Source: an uncultured Collinsella sp.
GTDB taxonomy: Bacteria > Actinomycetota > Coriobacteriia > Coriobacteriales > Coriobacteriaceae
Assembly (NCBI GenBank): GCA_902493515.1
Contig: CABUPE010000006.1
Coordinates: 1 to 64,000, forward strand
Length of the DNA: 64,000 bases
Direction of reading: 5' to 3'
A program made the position numbers and the translations under genes. The notes below the pieces were generated by a model. The model did no database searches. It was not told where the DNA came from and worked only from the letters and a program-made list of their open reading frames with translations. This document shows positions 43,816 through 53,252 of the stretch, piece after piece. The stretch's first letter is position 1, and the number at the start of each line of letters is the position of its first letter.

Positions 43816-43847
43816 CAAATATTGCCTTTACGTGTTGATGCACACGG

Positions 43848-43875
43848 TGTGCAATAATACTCGCACTGTGCAATA
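43848..43875. promoter_or_regulatory. Direct repeats before the TetR gene
   Basis: TGTGCAATA occurs at 43848-43856 and 43867-43875, 19 bases apart. The second copy is part of a TGTGC...GCACA palindrome. A promoter is probably here (AATAATACT). These are candidate binding sites for the TetR-type regulator encoded 30 bases further on. Confidence 0.45.
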
Positions 43876-43904
43876 GCGCACAGGTTGAGTAACAAGGAGG
43901 ACGC

Positions 43905-44615
43905 TTGTCCCAGCTCGAGAAATGCGATCGCCGGTCCCTTCGCTCGCAGCGTGCCCTTCGCCAGGCACTTGCCAGCGAGCTTGCCGAAAGCGGCGACCTT
44001 TCGCGCATTAACGTCGCGTCGCTCACCGAGCGCGCCGGTCTTACACGCCGCACGTTCTATTCGCACTACCGCGATATCCCCGACTTTATCAGCCAGATCG
44101 AGGACGGCCTGCTTGCCGAGATTCGCGAGCGGGTGGAGCTTATCACCGCAGCTCAATTACCCGATCTTTACCGCAATATCGACGAGCTCGAGCCGGCACC
44201 CGGTTCGGTTGAGCTGCTTCGCTATCTTGCGGCTAATCGCGACCTTATCGGGGCCCTGCTGGGCCCGGGCGGCGACCCCGCCTTTATTAAAAAGATCATC
44301 GATACCGCACGCGAGGCCGTGGTGCCGCGTGCACAGACGGGCATTTTGGGCTTGGCGCTGGGCACCTTCTTTGACTACTACGTCACCTATGTCGTGAGTG
44401 CCGAGGTCGGCATGATTCAGCGTTGGTTTGAGCGTGGGCTCACCGAATCGCCCGAGGCCATGGCACGCATTATGACGGTGCTCGCTTTTGTGCGCCCTGG
44501 TGACCTGTATGGCCAACCCATCGATATCAACGTGCCGGAATACGGCATGAAGCTATTGAACTTGCAGCTCGAGGACGCGGCCGACACCGTCGCAACCGTC
44601 GAGTCCAACAACTAA
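43905..44615 (+). CDS. TetR/AcrR family transcriptional regulator
   Basis: 236-residue regulator. The N-terminal helix-turn-helix (about 10-60) contains RINVASLTERAGLTRRTFYSHYRDI, the classical TetR pattern, followed by a helical ligand domain. Start is TTG 43905 with AAGGAGG just upstream. It is eleven bases from the giant activase-like gene on the same strand, so both are one operon and the regulator probably controls it and itself through the upstream repeats. Confidence 0.85.
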   Translation: MSQLEKCDRRSLRSQRALRQALASELAESGDLSRINVASLTERAGLTRRTFYSHYRDIPDFISQIEDGLLAEIRERVELITAAQLPDLYRNIDELEPAPGSVELLRYLAANRDLIGALLGPGGDPAFIKKIIDTAREAVVPRAQTGILGLALGTFFDYYVTYVVSAEVGMIQRWFERGLTESPEAMARIMTVLAFVRPGDLYGQPIDINVPEYGMKLLNLQLEDAADTVATVESNN

Positions 44616-44626
44616 GAGGAGAGACA

Positions 44627-47600
44627 ATGAGCAAGCTCGTCGAGGGCATTAAGGACCGCATGGTCGCTGCCGCACGCGAGGCCGCGCCCACCGTGATGGA
44701 CGCCGCGCAGAAGGCCGCGACCGCGGCTGTCGAGAAAGTTGCCGAGGCAGTTGCTGATGCCAAGAACGTGGCAGGGGAGACGTCCGTCGCCGCCGAGCCC
44801 GCTACCGCCGCTGAGCCCGTAGCCGCCGCCCACGCCCCCGAAGGCGCGGTCTTCAACCCCGAGAACGCTCGTGGCAACCTGCACCTGGGCATCGACGTGG
44901 GCTCCACCACCGTTAAGCTCGCTGTGCTCAACGACGACAACCAGATCGTGTACGCCAAGTACCAGCGCCACCACACCGACGTCCGTGCCTGCGCCCGTGA
45001 TCTGTTCGAGGGCGCTGCGACCGTGCTGCCGACGGCCCAGATGACCTGCGCCATTACCGGCTCGGGCGGTCTGCTGTTGTCCCAGTGGCTCGACCTGGAG
45101 TTTGTCCAGGAGGTCATCGCCAGCAAGCGTGCCGTCGAGACCCTCATCCCTGCCACCGATGTCGCCATCGAGCTGGGCGGCGAGGACGCCAAGATCATCT
45201 ACTTCGATAACGGCATCGAGCAGCGCATGAACGGCACCTGCGCCGGCGGCACGGGCGCGTTCATCGACCAGATGGCAACCCTGCTGCACACCGACGCGAG
45301 CGGCCTCAACGAGCTCGCGGCCAACGCCACCACCATCTATCCCATCGCCAGCCGCTGCGGCGTCTTTGCCAAGACCGACGTCCAACCGCTGCTCAACGAA
45401 GGCGCCCGCCCCGAGGACGTGGCCGCCTCCATCTTCCAGGCCGTCGTGACCCAGACCATCTCGGGCCTGGCGTGCGGCCGTCCCATCCGCGGCAACGTCG
45501 CCTTCCTGGGCGGCCCGCTGCAGTATCTCTCCGAGCTGCGCCACCGCTTCTACCTCACGCTCAATCTGGACGAGGAGCACCGTATCGTGCCCCAAAACGC
45601 TCACCTGTTTGTGGCGAGCGGCGCCGCCATGGCGCACGAGTCCAACAAGCTCAGCACGTTCCCGCAGCTCATCGAGGCTATCGATGCCCTGGGTGACACG
45701 CAAGGTGCCGAGGTCGAGCGTCTGGATCCGCTCTTTGCCACCGACAAGGACTTTGCCGAGTTCAAGGCCCGCCACGACCAGGAAGTCGTCCCCAAGGGCA
45801 AGCTCGACGGCTACACCGGCCGCGTGTTCATTGGCATCGACGCCGGCTCCACCACCATGAAGGCCGCACTCGTGGGCGAGGACGGCCAGCTGTTGCACAC
45901 CTGGTACGGTAACAACAACGGCGACATCCTGGGCACGGCCAAGGTCATCATGGCCGATTTCTACAACCACATTCCCGTCGGCTGCACCATCGGTCACGTG
46001 ACCACCACGGGCTATGGCGAGGCGCTGCTCATCGAGGCCCTCAAGGCCGACTCCGGCGAGATCGAGACCGTTGCGCACCTGCGCGGCGCTAAGGCGTTCC
46101 TGCCCGGCGTCGAGTTCATTCTGGACATTGGCGGCCAGGACATGAAGTGCCTGCGCGTCAAGGACGGCGTCATCGAGCACATCATGCTCAACGAGGCCTG
46201 CTCGTCGGGCTGCGGCAGCTTTATCGAGAGCTTCGCGGTCTCTATGAACATGGACGTGCGCGCGTTCGCCGATGCCGCCATCCATGCTAAGGCCCCGGTC
46301 GACCTGGGCAGTCGCTGCACGGTCTTTATGAACTCGCGCGTCAAGCAGGCGCAAAAGGAAGGCGCCACGGTGGGCGACATCGCGGCCGGCCTGTCCTATT
46401 CCGTCATCAAGAACGCCCTGTTCAAGGTCATTAAGCTGCGCGACCCCAAGGAGATCGGCAGCCAGGTGATCGTTCAGGGCGGCACCTTTATGTCCGATGC
46501 CACGCTGCGCGCATTTGAGCAGCTCACCGGCGTACATGCCGTGCGCCCCGACATCGCCGGCTGCATGGGCGCCTATGGCGCTGCCTTGCTCGCCCGCGAT
46601 CGCGCTGGCGCCGACGGCACTTCGACCATTCTTTCTGCCGAGGACATCGCACACCTCACCGTGACGCAAAAGCATGTCCGCTGCGGTCGTTGCTCCAACA
46701 ACTGCCAGCTCACCGTCAACGATTTTGGCGGCGGTAGGCGCTTCATTACCGGTAACCGCTGCGAGAAGGGTGCCGGCCACAAAAAGCAGAAGACCGAGGC
46801 CCCCAACCTCTTCAAAAAGAAAAATGAGCTGCTCTTTAACCGCGAGATCCTGAGTCCCGACGAGGCCCCGCGCGGCACCGTGGGTATCCCGCGCGCACTC
46901 AACATGTACGAGAACTACCCTTTCTGGCACGCGTTCTTTACGCGCCTGGGCTTTAGCGTGCAGCTGTCCGACCAGTCGAGCAAAAAGACCTACCAGGCGG
47001 GCATCGAGTCCATGCCGTCCGAGAGCGTGTGCTACCCGGCAAAGATGAGCCACGGCCATGTGATGAACCTCATCGACCGCGATGTCGACTTCATCTGGAT
47101 GCCGTGCGTGCGCTGGGAGCGCAAGGAGGATCCGACGGCTGGCAACTGCTATAACTGCCCCATCGTCATGAGCTACCCCACGGCGTTGGCACTCAACATC
47201 GACGAGATCCGCGAGCAGAACATCGAGTTCCTGTATCCGTTTGTGCCGTATCACGACAAGACCGAGCTCAAGCGTCGCCTGTACCAGGTGCTCGCCGTCG
47301 ACCGCGTGGCCGATGCTGAGGCCGGTCGCGGTCGCGTGCGTGGACCCAAGATCACGCGCTCCGAGGTTGATGCCGCCGTCAACGCCGCCTTTGAGGCCGA
47401 TGCGCGTTTCCACGAGGACATCCAGACCATGGGCGAGGAGGCCCTTAAGTGGGTCGAGGACCACGGCGGTCACGGCATCGTGCTCGCCGGTCGTCCCTAC
47501 CATAACGACCCCGAGATCAACCATGCCCTGCCCGAGCTTATCTCGAGCTTTGGCTTTGCGGTCTTTACCGAGGATTCGCTCGCGCATCTGGTAAAACCTG

Positions 47601-49408
47601 AGCGTCCGATTCGCGTTGTCGATCAGTGGATGTACCACAGCCGCCTGTACGCCGTCGCCCGTTTTGTGACGATGCGCAACGACCTGGACCTGATTCAGCT
47701 CAACTCCTTCGGCTGTGGCTTGGACGCCCTGACAACCGATCAGGTGCAGGAAATCCTTGAGGCCAGCGGCAAGATCTACACCGTGCTCAAGATTGACGAG
47801 GTGTCCAACTTGGGCGCCGCGCGCATCCGTATTCGCTCGCTCATGGCGGCGCTCAAGGACCAGGAGGCCGAGCGCCTGGCAGAGGCCACGGCCGCGGGCG
47901 AGGCCTACGAGCAGGGCGATGCTGCGCCGGTGGCTCCCTCCACGGACGCCCCCGCGTTCGCGAGCCGCAAGTACACGTTCGAAGCGCAGCGTGAGAGCGC
48001 TTCGACCGCATGGCCCAAGGTGCCCTTTACCGAGCAGATGCGCGAGGAGGGCTACACCATCCTGTGCCCGCAGATGGCGCCGATCCACTTCGACCTGGTC
48101 AAAGAGGTGTTCCGCGGCGCCGGCTACAACTTGGAGCTGCTGCCCTCGACCGATCACGACGCCGTCGAGGCTGGTCTGCGCTATGTGAACAATGACATTT
48201 GCTACCCGTCGATTCTGGTAACGGGCCAGATTATGGAGGCCATCGAGAGCGGTCGGTACGACCTGTCCAAGACGGCTGTGGTCATCAGCCAGACCGGCGG
48301 CGGCTGCCGTGCCACCAACTACATCGCGCTCATCCGCAAGGCCCTGCGCGAGAGCGGCCACCCCGAGATCCCGGTGATCTCGCTTTCCGCCGTGGCGCTG
48401 GGCGAGGACAACCCCGGCTTTAAGATTACGCCGGCGCTGCTTAAGCAGGCAGTCTACGCAGTGCTCTTTGGTGACGTCATGATGCAGATGCTCTACCGCT
48501 GCCGTCCGTACGAGGCCACGCCCGGCGCCGCCAACGCGCTCTATGAGCAGTACATGGCGCGCGCCCGCAAGCTGGCGCCCAAGTTCAACCGCCACAACTA
48601 CACCAAGCTGTGCCGCGAGGCCATCCGCGCGTTCGACACCATGCCGCTCGTGGGCGAGGGTGCTAAGCCGCGCGTGGGTGTGGTCGGTGAGATCTTGGTC
48701 AAGTTCCACCCCACGGCCAACAACCACGTTGTCGATGTCATCGAGCGCGAGGGCTGCGAGGCCGTGGTACCGGGCCTGCTCGACTTCTTCCTGTACTCCA
48801 TGAGCAACGCCGAGCTACAGAAGGACGAGCTGGGAAGCTCTGCCACTACGCGCGCGGGCATGCAAGCGCTCATCAAGCTGGTGGACTGGATGCGCACGCC
48901 TGTGGAGGAGATGCTCGAGAAGTCCCGCCGCTTCGAGGCGCCCGAGCGTATCGGCACCATGGCGGACAAGGCCCGTACGGTGCTTTCGGTGTGCAACAAC
49001 ATGGGCGAGGGCTGGTTGCTTACGGCCGAGATGCTCGACCTGATCGACCATGGCGCGCCCAACATCATCTGCACGCAGCCCTTCGCGTGTCTGCCCAATC
49101 ACGTGGTAGGTAAGGCTGTGATCAAGGAGCTGCGCCGCCAGCATCCCGAGAGCAACATCGTCGCGGTGGACTACGACCCCGGTGCGTCCGAGGTCAACCA
49201 GCTCAACCGCATTAAGCTCATGATTAGCGTGGCGAAGGAGAACATGCGCGCCGGTAAGGGCTTTAAGCTCGAGAAGGTGGCGCCGCTCGCGATGGACGAG
49301 GTCACCGGCCAGATGCGTGCCCACGATGGCTGCGTGAGCTGCGGCTCGGTCGACGAGAGTGCCGTGGCGTCGGTCGCTGAGCGCCTGGGACGCGGCATTA
49401 AGAAGTAG
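44627..49408 (+). CDS. Giant acyl-CoA dehydratase activase-like protein (BadF/HgdC domains, DUF2229, HgdB-like)
   Basis: 1593 residues. After an Ala-rich helical N terminus come two BadF/BadG/BcrA/D ATPase domains: the first starts at GIDVGSTTVKLAV (~88) with NGTCAGGTGAFIDQMA, the second at GIDAGSTTMKAAL (~404) with EACSSGCGSFIES. A Cys motif CGRCSNNC (~685) follows, then a DUF2229 region with PSESVCYPAK. The C-terminal part is HgdB/dehydratase-like (SFGCGLDAL, NNDICYPSILVTGQ, HDGCVSCGS). Fused proteins of this type are common in anaerobes and called activase-related; their substrate is not known. It follows a TetR gene and precedes a hydroxyacyl-CoA dehydrogenase, hinting at acyl-CoA metabolism. 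Confidence 0.82.
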   Translation: MSKLVEGIKDRMVAAAREAAPTVMDAAQKAATAAVEKVAEAVADAKNVAGETSVAAEPATAAEPVAAAHAPEGAVFNPENARGNLHLGIDVGSTTVKLAVLNDDNQIVYAKYQRHHTDVRACARDLFEGAATVLPTAQMTCAITGSGGLLLSQWLDLEFVQEVIASKRAVETLIPATDVAIELGGEDAKIIYFDNGIEQRMNGTCAGGTGAFIDQMATLLHTDASGLNELAANATTIYPIASRCGVFAKTDVQPLLNEGARPEDVAASIFQAVVTQTISGLACGRPIRGNVAFLGGPLQYLSELRHRFYLTLNLDEEHRIVPQNAHLFVASGAAMAHESNKLSTFPQLIEAIDALGDTQGAEVERLDPLFATDKDFAEFKARHDQEVVPKGKLDGYTGRVFIGIDAGSTTMKAALVGEDGQLLHTWYGNNNGDILGTAKVIMADFYNHIPVGCTIGHVTTTGYGEALLIEALKADSGEIETVAHLRGAKAFLPGVEFILDIGGQDMKCLRVKDGVIEHIMLNEACSSGCGSFIESFAVSMNMDVRAFADAAIHAKAPVDLGSRCTVFMNSRVKQAQKEGATVGDIAAGLSYSVIKNALFKVIKLRDPKEIGSQVIVQGGTFMSDATLRAFEQLTGVHAVRPDIAGCMGAYGAALLARDRAGADGTSTILSAEDIAHLTVTQKHVRCGRCSNNCQLTVNDFGGGRRFITGNRCEKGAGHKKQKTEAPNLFKKKNELLFNREILSPDEAPRGTVGIPRALNMYENYPFWHAFFTRLGFSVQLSDQSSKKTYQAGIESMPSESVCYPAKMSHGHVMNLIDRDVDFIWMPCVRWERKEDPTAGNCYNCPIVMSYPTALALNIDEIREQNIEFLYPFVPYHDKTELKRRLYQVLAVDRVADAEAGRGRVRGPKITRSEVDAAVNAAFEADARFHEDIQTMGEEALKWVEDHGGHGIVLAGRPYHNDPEINHALPELISSFGFAVFTEDSLAHLVKPERPIRVVDQWMYHSRLYAVARFVTMRNDLDLIQLNSFGCGLDALTTDQVQEILEASGKIYTVLKIDEVSNLGAARIRIRSLMAALKDQEAERLAEATAAGEAYEQGDAAPVAPSTDAPAFASRKYTFEAQRESASTAWPKVPFTEQMREEGYTILCPQMAPIHFDLVKEVFRGAGYNLELLPSTDHDAVEAGLRYVNNDICYPSILVTGQIMEAIESGRYDLSKTAVVISQTGGGCRATNYIALIRKALRESGHPEIPVISLSAVALGEDNPGFKITPALLKQAVYAVLFGDVMMQMLYRCRPYEATPGAANALYEQYMARARKLAPKFNRHNYTKLCREAIRAFDTMPLVGEGAKPRVGVVGEILVKFHPTANNHVVDVIEREGCEAVVPGLLDFFLYSMSNAELQKDELGSSATTRAGMQALIKLVDWMRTPVEEMLEKSRRFEAPERIGTMADKARTVLSVCNNMGEGWLLTAEMLDLIDHGAPNIICTQPFACLPNHVVGKAVIKELRRQHPESNIVAVDYDPGASEVNQLNRIKLMISVAKENMRAGKGFKLEKVAPLAMDEVTGQMRAHDGCVSCGSVDESAVASVAERLGRGIKK

Positions 49409-49436
49409 CTGGCCTGCTATGGGCTGGATATGAGAC

Positions 49437-49473
49437 AAACGGGTGGTGGCCGTACCGGCTACCACCCGTTTTT
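49437..49473 (+). terminator. Rho-independent terminator of the activase-like gene
   Basis: A 16-base stem (49437-49452 against 49456-49471, one G-T pair) is followed by TTTTTG, 29 bases past the stop. Confidence 0.88.
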
Positions 49474-49700
49474 GCTTGGACATATGTTGCGTAAACGCCC
49501 CGACTATCACCCTTTGCGAACTCAGATTTCGGAAGTATGCGGCAAAATCTGAATAGACCGAGCACACCGAATATGTCCAAGCCCTGTACCTGCGGTTTTA
49601 TTGGCGGAAAATCGGGGGGTGCTCAAGGGTTCCGGAATTTGCCGCATACTTCCGCAAACGACGTCTCGGTGGCACAAAAAATCGCCCTCGGAACCCTGAG
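49474..49700. repeat. Cluster of interleaved inverted repeats
   Basis: Several perfect arms interlock. GCTTGGACATAT (49474-49485) pairs with 49571-49582. A 17-bp arm, CGGAAGTATGCGGCAAA (49530-49546), pairs with 49638-49654. AGGGTTCCG (49626-49634) pairs with 49689-49697. The string TACCTGCGGTTTTATT (49587-49602) is shared with 19395-19410. The arms cross, so not all can form at once. No coding frame was seen in 49409-49826. Confidence 0.65.
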
Positions 49701-49826
49701 ATAATGAACGGATGTAGCCGTTCGCCGCAAATTACCGTCCGTTTATAGAACCCACCCCCAGTGTGCAGCCCTCTTACGGTTGAATAAATACACATCTATG
49801 GAATTACGTAAGAGAGGACTGTTCCT

Positions 49827-50786
49827 ATGAGCTACAAGACCGTTTGCGTTGCCGGCGGCGGCGTGTTGGGAAGCCAGATTGCCTTTCAGGCTGCCTACTG
49901 CGGCTTTGATGTAACGATTTGGCTGCGCAGCGAGGGCAGCATCGGCCGCACCCAGCCCAAGATCGATCATGTGCGTGAGGAGTACATCGCTGCTATCGAG
50001 GGCATGGCGGACGGCACGGGCGAGTGGTGCGCCGGTATCGCCGATAGCGGCCAGCCCTTCGACAAGGAGGCGGCACTCGCTGCCGTCGAGTGTGCCTACT
50101 CCACGCTCAAGCTGGAGCTCGATCTTGCCAAGGCAGTGGCCGACGCCGACCTGGTCATCGAGTCTATGGCTGAGGACACTCAGGCGAAGATCGACTTCTA
50201 CAAGAAGCTCGCCCCGGTTCTGCCGCAAAAGACCGTCATCGTGACCAACTCCTCCACGCTGCTGCCGAGTACCTTTGCCAAGTACACCGGCCGCCCCGAG
50301 AAGTACCTGTCGCTGCACTTTGCCAATTCCATCTGGAAGAACAACATGACCGAGGTCATGGCTCAGGACCAGACCGACAAGCGCTATTTCGATGAGCTCG
50401 TCGACTTTGCTAACGATATCCGTATGCTTGCCCTGCCCGTCAACAAGGAAAAGAACGGCTACCTGCTCAACTCCATGTTGGTGCCATGGCTGCTCTCGGG
50501 CCTTGACCTGTATGTCTCGGGCGTCAGCGACCCCAAGAGCATCGACCTCGCGTGGACGCGCGGCACCGGCGCTCCCAAGGGTCCGTTCCGCGTGTTCGAC
50601 ACGGTGGGTATCCAGACGGCCTATAACATCGTCATGCAGTATCAGAAGGTCCCGGGCCTGGTGAGTCCGCTGCTCAAGAAGATGATGATGCCCTACAACT
50701 TTAAGGCTATGGCCTCCGTCCTCAAGAAAATGCTCGACGAAGGCAAGCTGGGCGAAAGCTCGGGCGAGGGCTTCTTCAAGTACTAA
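49827..50786 (+). CDS. 3-hydroxyacyl-CoA dehydrogenase
   Basis: 319-residue NAD-dependent enzyme acting on 3-hydroxyacyl-CoA, such as 3-hydroxybutyryl-CoA. The Rossmann motif GGGVLGSQIA is near residue 10. VIESMAED and the catalytic His region in LSLHFANSIW are recognisable, and the C-terminal domain ends with SSGEGFFKY. AAGAGAGG precedes the ATG. The family His-Glu pair is less canonical here (LHFANS rather than HFFNP), so the substrate may differ from standard fatty-acid oxidation. Confidence 0.85.
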   Translation: MSYKTVCVAGGGVLGSQIAFQAAYCGFDVTIWLRSEGSIGRTQPKIDHVREEYIAAIEGMADGTGEWCAGIADSGQPFDKEAALAAVECAYSTLKLELDLAKAVADADLVIESMAEDTQAKIDFYKKLAPVLPQKTVIVTNSSTLLPSTFAKYTGRPEKYLSLHFANSIWKNNMTEVMAQDQTDKRYFDELVDFANDIRMLALPVNKEKNGYLLNSMLVPWLLSGLDLYVSGVSDPKSIDLAWTRGTGAPKGPFRVFDTVGIQTAYNIVMQYQKVPGLVSPLLKKMMMPYNFKAMASVLKKMLDEGKLGESSGEGFFKY

Positions 50787-50825
50787 AAAATGATCCCTCG
50801 GGGACGGAGGAAAGCGGATCATTTT
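50787..50825. repeat. GGGGAC-loop hairpin after the dehydrogenase
   Basis: AAAATGATCC (50787-50796) pairs perfectly with GGATCATTTT (50816-50825). The loop carries GGGGACGGAGG. It begins at the base after the stop codon and resembles the other GGGACAG elements. Confidence 0.65.
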
Positions 50826-50841
50826 CGGCCGCCAACAGTGA

Positions 50842-51345
50842 GAAGATGGACCCAGAAATAGAAAGGAGTGGCAATGGGCCGGCTCGGGCTTTGAGGACAA
50901 GTTGCTGCAGGCCCAGGGCGATTTTTCGCTCAACGCGGGCCAGCACAGCGTGACGTATCTGCCGAGTTCTGACACGGCAACGACTGGTCGCTACCAGGTG
51001 CTGCTATACGACAACAACTTTGGTGCGGCCGAAAGCTATCCCAAGTTCGACTGGGGCCAGCTGGGCGCCGCGGTGGTGACCGACTACAGCCGCGGCTCGC
51101 ATTCGTTTGGGCGCATCTTTACGGTGGACGAGGTGGCACGCACCTACGGGCTCGAAGACCAGATCGCGGTGCCGTTCTCGGGCTACGTTAGCAGTGTGCA
51201 GCGCGTCGGCAATTCGAACAGCATGCTCGTGGCATCGGGTCAGGCCAAGACCTTCACCGAGTACGACCGCTACGGTCTGCCCATCGCTACCTACGAGATG
51301 GAAGCCGAAAAGTATATCTACCGCGTGTACAAGTACGAGCTGTAG
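50842..51345 (+). pseudogene. C-terminal remnant of an arylsulfate sulfotransferase
   Basis: The open frame encodes WAGSGFEDKLLQAQG, then NAGQHSVTYLP and LLYDNNFG, ending RVYKYEL. These match the C-terminal third of arylsulfate sulfotransferases (ASST, beta-propeller). The full enzyme has about 550-600 residues; here only about 155 remain and there is no export signal. A good ribosome site and ATG (50874) exist but in another frame, giving a six-codon peptide. The gene is most likely a decayed fragment. Confidence 0.65.
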
Positions 51346-51536
51346 GGCTGCGCTTAGGTTTGACCAATGGAGTATGAAAACACGCCGCTCGCCGATACCC
51401 CCTCCGCGAGTGGCAGCCATATGGTTTGATAAAAGAAGCATATAGTTGTCGCCAGCCTGCTGGGGACGTTCCCCTCTGACATTGGAGGCTCCAGGTATGT
51501 TTCGCGCTCCGTTAAACAACTATCGGTTGGGCTAAC

Positions 51537-51986
51537 ATGGGCCGCCGTGCTATTTCGATAACCCTTGCAGTGGTCTGCCTGGCTGTGCTCCTGGGCGCTA
51601 CAGGGCTGTTTGCTATAAGCCGAGAAACGTCCTATATGCAGGAGTGCGCTTCCGAAGGGTTTGCCATTGACGGTTACTATCGGGACGACAAGACGAGTCT
51701 GGAAACCCTGGCCTTTCTTGAAGAGGATAACCATCGGTGGCAACTGGTCGACAAAGACGGCAGCTGCGTTGACGGGCAGTTTAAGCGTACGGACGATCCC
51801 AATATCCTGGTATTAAAGAAGGAAAACGGCGAAGAGTTCGGCACGGTTCACGTTGCATATATATCGCGCCGACGCAATCAAGGGCAGATTTACCTAATTA
51901 GAAATACTAAGGTGACCCGATTTTATCTTGTGAGCACCGATCCGGCGTTTACGGTGGAGTCTGGCGAGGTCGATTCGGACAGTTGA
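51537..51986 (+). CDS. Small secreted or anchored protein of unknown function
   Basis: 149 residues. An N-terminal hydrophobic segment (about 7-28) acts as signal or anchor. The rest is a polar, beta-rich domain with no recognised family (YYRDDKTSLETLAFLEEDNHRW, cut here for brevity to its key residues Y, D and W). The ribosome site is weak. It stands alone between the sulfotransferase remnant and a converging DUF389 gene. Function unknown. Confidence 0.6.
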   Translation: MGRRAISITLAVVCLAVLLGATGLFAISRETSYMQECASEGFAIDGYYRDDKTSLETLAFLEEDNHRWQLVDKDGSCVDGQFKRTDDPNILVLKKENGEEFGTVHVAYISRRRNQGQIYLIRNTKVTRFYLVSTDPAFTVESGEVDSDS

Positions 51987-51996
51987 TTCACGGCAA

Positions 51997-52037
51997 TAAA
52001 AAAGCGAGCGGGGCGCGGGTGTGAACTGCACCCCGCT
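51997..52037 (-). terminator. Terminator of the DUF389 gene
   Basis: AGCGGGG pairs with CCCCGCT across a partly paired loop. On the minus strand CGCTTTTTTATT follows. It lies about 75 bases past the DUF389 stop. Confidence 0.7.
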
Positions 52038-52112
52038 ATTTGCTCGTGTCCGTATCGCACCTGCGCCTCGTCGTAACTTGCGTCCGTGCGAGCATTCATC
52101 CCGCGCTCTGCA

Positions 52113-53252
52113 TCACTTCACATCGAACTCCACGCGATCGAGTTCAGGCACGTTGAGGTCTATGAGCTTGCGGGCGACGTGGCGGTCGTGTGCCCCAAGC
52201 GCCTCGCCTGTCGTCACATGGGCGACAATCTCACGCTCGACGACGCCCTCCTCCTCGCCTTCGGTAGCCGAGGTCTCGACGGCGACGGTGTAATCCTTAA
52301 AGCCCGGCAGCACCGCGGCAAGTTCGCGCGTAGTTTCGGTGACACCGTAGCCGTCCTGCACGCCGGTCTGCGCCGAGCCAATAGACCCCGCCGTCATAAC
52401 GATGCAGGGGATGGCAAAGACTACCGTACCCACAATGATGCGGCGGCGCACCTTGCGCGATAGCTCGTCGACCTCGGCATCTTCTTCGGCGGTTACAATG
52501 CCGTCGCCGTTGAGGTCGCGCTTGAGCGGCACGCGCAAGATAAGTAATACGGCTTCGGCCGCGAGTGCGATAAAGACCACGTTGATGCCAAACTCGTAAA
52601 GCGCCGAGAGAAACAGCGACCCGCTTGCGATGGCGATGCCATAGCCCGCCGCGCACAGAGGCGGCATGAGCGCGGTCGCCACGGCCACGCCGGCGATGAG
52701 CGTGGCGGGTTCCTGGTCGCGCGAGTTGCCCAGCCCGCCTGCAAAGCCGCCTGCGAGTGCGACGGTAAGGTCCCAGACGGTGGGTGTAGAGTTGTCGATG
52801 ATGGCGGCCGTGGTGGTGCCAAGGGGCGAGAGCTTAAAGTACAGCGTGGACGTGACCAGGCAAAAGGCCATCTGCAGCGCAAGGCTGGCGACGGCCTCGA
52901 CGGTAATCTCGCGGTCGAGCGTGGCGATGCCGTATGCCATGGCAAGGACCGAGCCCATGAGCGGGCAGATGAGCATGGCGCCCACGATGGCGATGTCCGA
53001 ATCGATATCGAGGCCGATGCTCGCGATCAGCATGGCGATGATGAGGATGCATAGGTGGGAGCCAGTCAGACGCGCCCCGTTTACAAAACGCTTGCGGATC
53101 ACGTGATAGGGCGCGCGTCCCTCGCGAATGTTGAACGCGCGCTTTAAAAAGCGACCAGCCTGCTCGGCAGCCTCACTATGAGCAGGGCGGATGCCGTGGC
53201 GCCGGTGATGGCGTTCGCGTAGTCGCTTGATCTGTTGTTTGTCGAGTTCCAT
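52113..53252 (-). CDS. DUF389 membrane protein with an EF-hand-like loop
   Basis: 379-residue integral membrane protein of the DUF389 family, function unknown. Hydrophobic helices fill about 65-240 (LCILIIAMLIASIGLDIDS, AIVGAMLICPLMGSV, ATALMPPLCAAGYG). A short polar segment at 246-257 reads DLNGDGIVTAEE, matching the DxNxDG...E calcium loop of EF-hands or dockerins, which is unusual here. ATG 53252 is chosen because GAGGTGG precedes it; the frame runs to 53399 without support. A terminator lies after the stop. Confidence 0.85.
   Translation of the reverse strand: MELDKQQIKRLRERHHRRHGIRPAHSEAAEQAGRFLKRAFNIREGRAPYHVIRKRFVNGARLTGSHLCILIIAMLIASIGLDIDSDIAIVGAMLICPLMGSVLAMAYGIATLDREITVEAVASLALQMAFCLVTSTLYFKLSPLGTTTAAIIDNSTPTVWDLTVALAGGFAGGLGNSRDQEPATLIAGVAVATALMPPLCAAGYGIAIASGSLFLSALYEFGINVVFIALAAEAVLLILRVPLKRDLNGDGIVTAEEDAEVDELSRKVRRRIIVGTVVFAIPCIVMTAGSIGSAQTGVQDGYGVTETTRELAAVLPGFKDYTVAVETSATEGEEEGVVEREIVAHVTTGEALGAHDRHVARKLIDLNVPELDRVEFDVK

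Noticed and set aside
44612..48727. 1371-codon open frame on the minus strand
   Set aside because: Lies entirely opposite the giant activase-like gene; it results from high-GC codon use and shows no domain.
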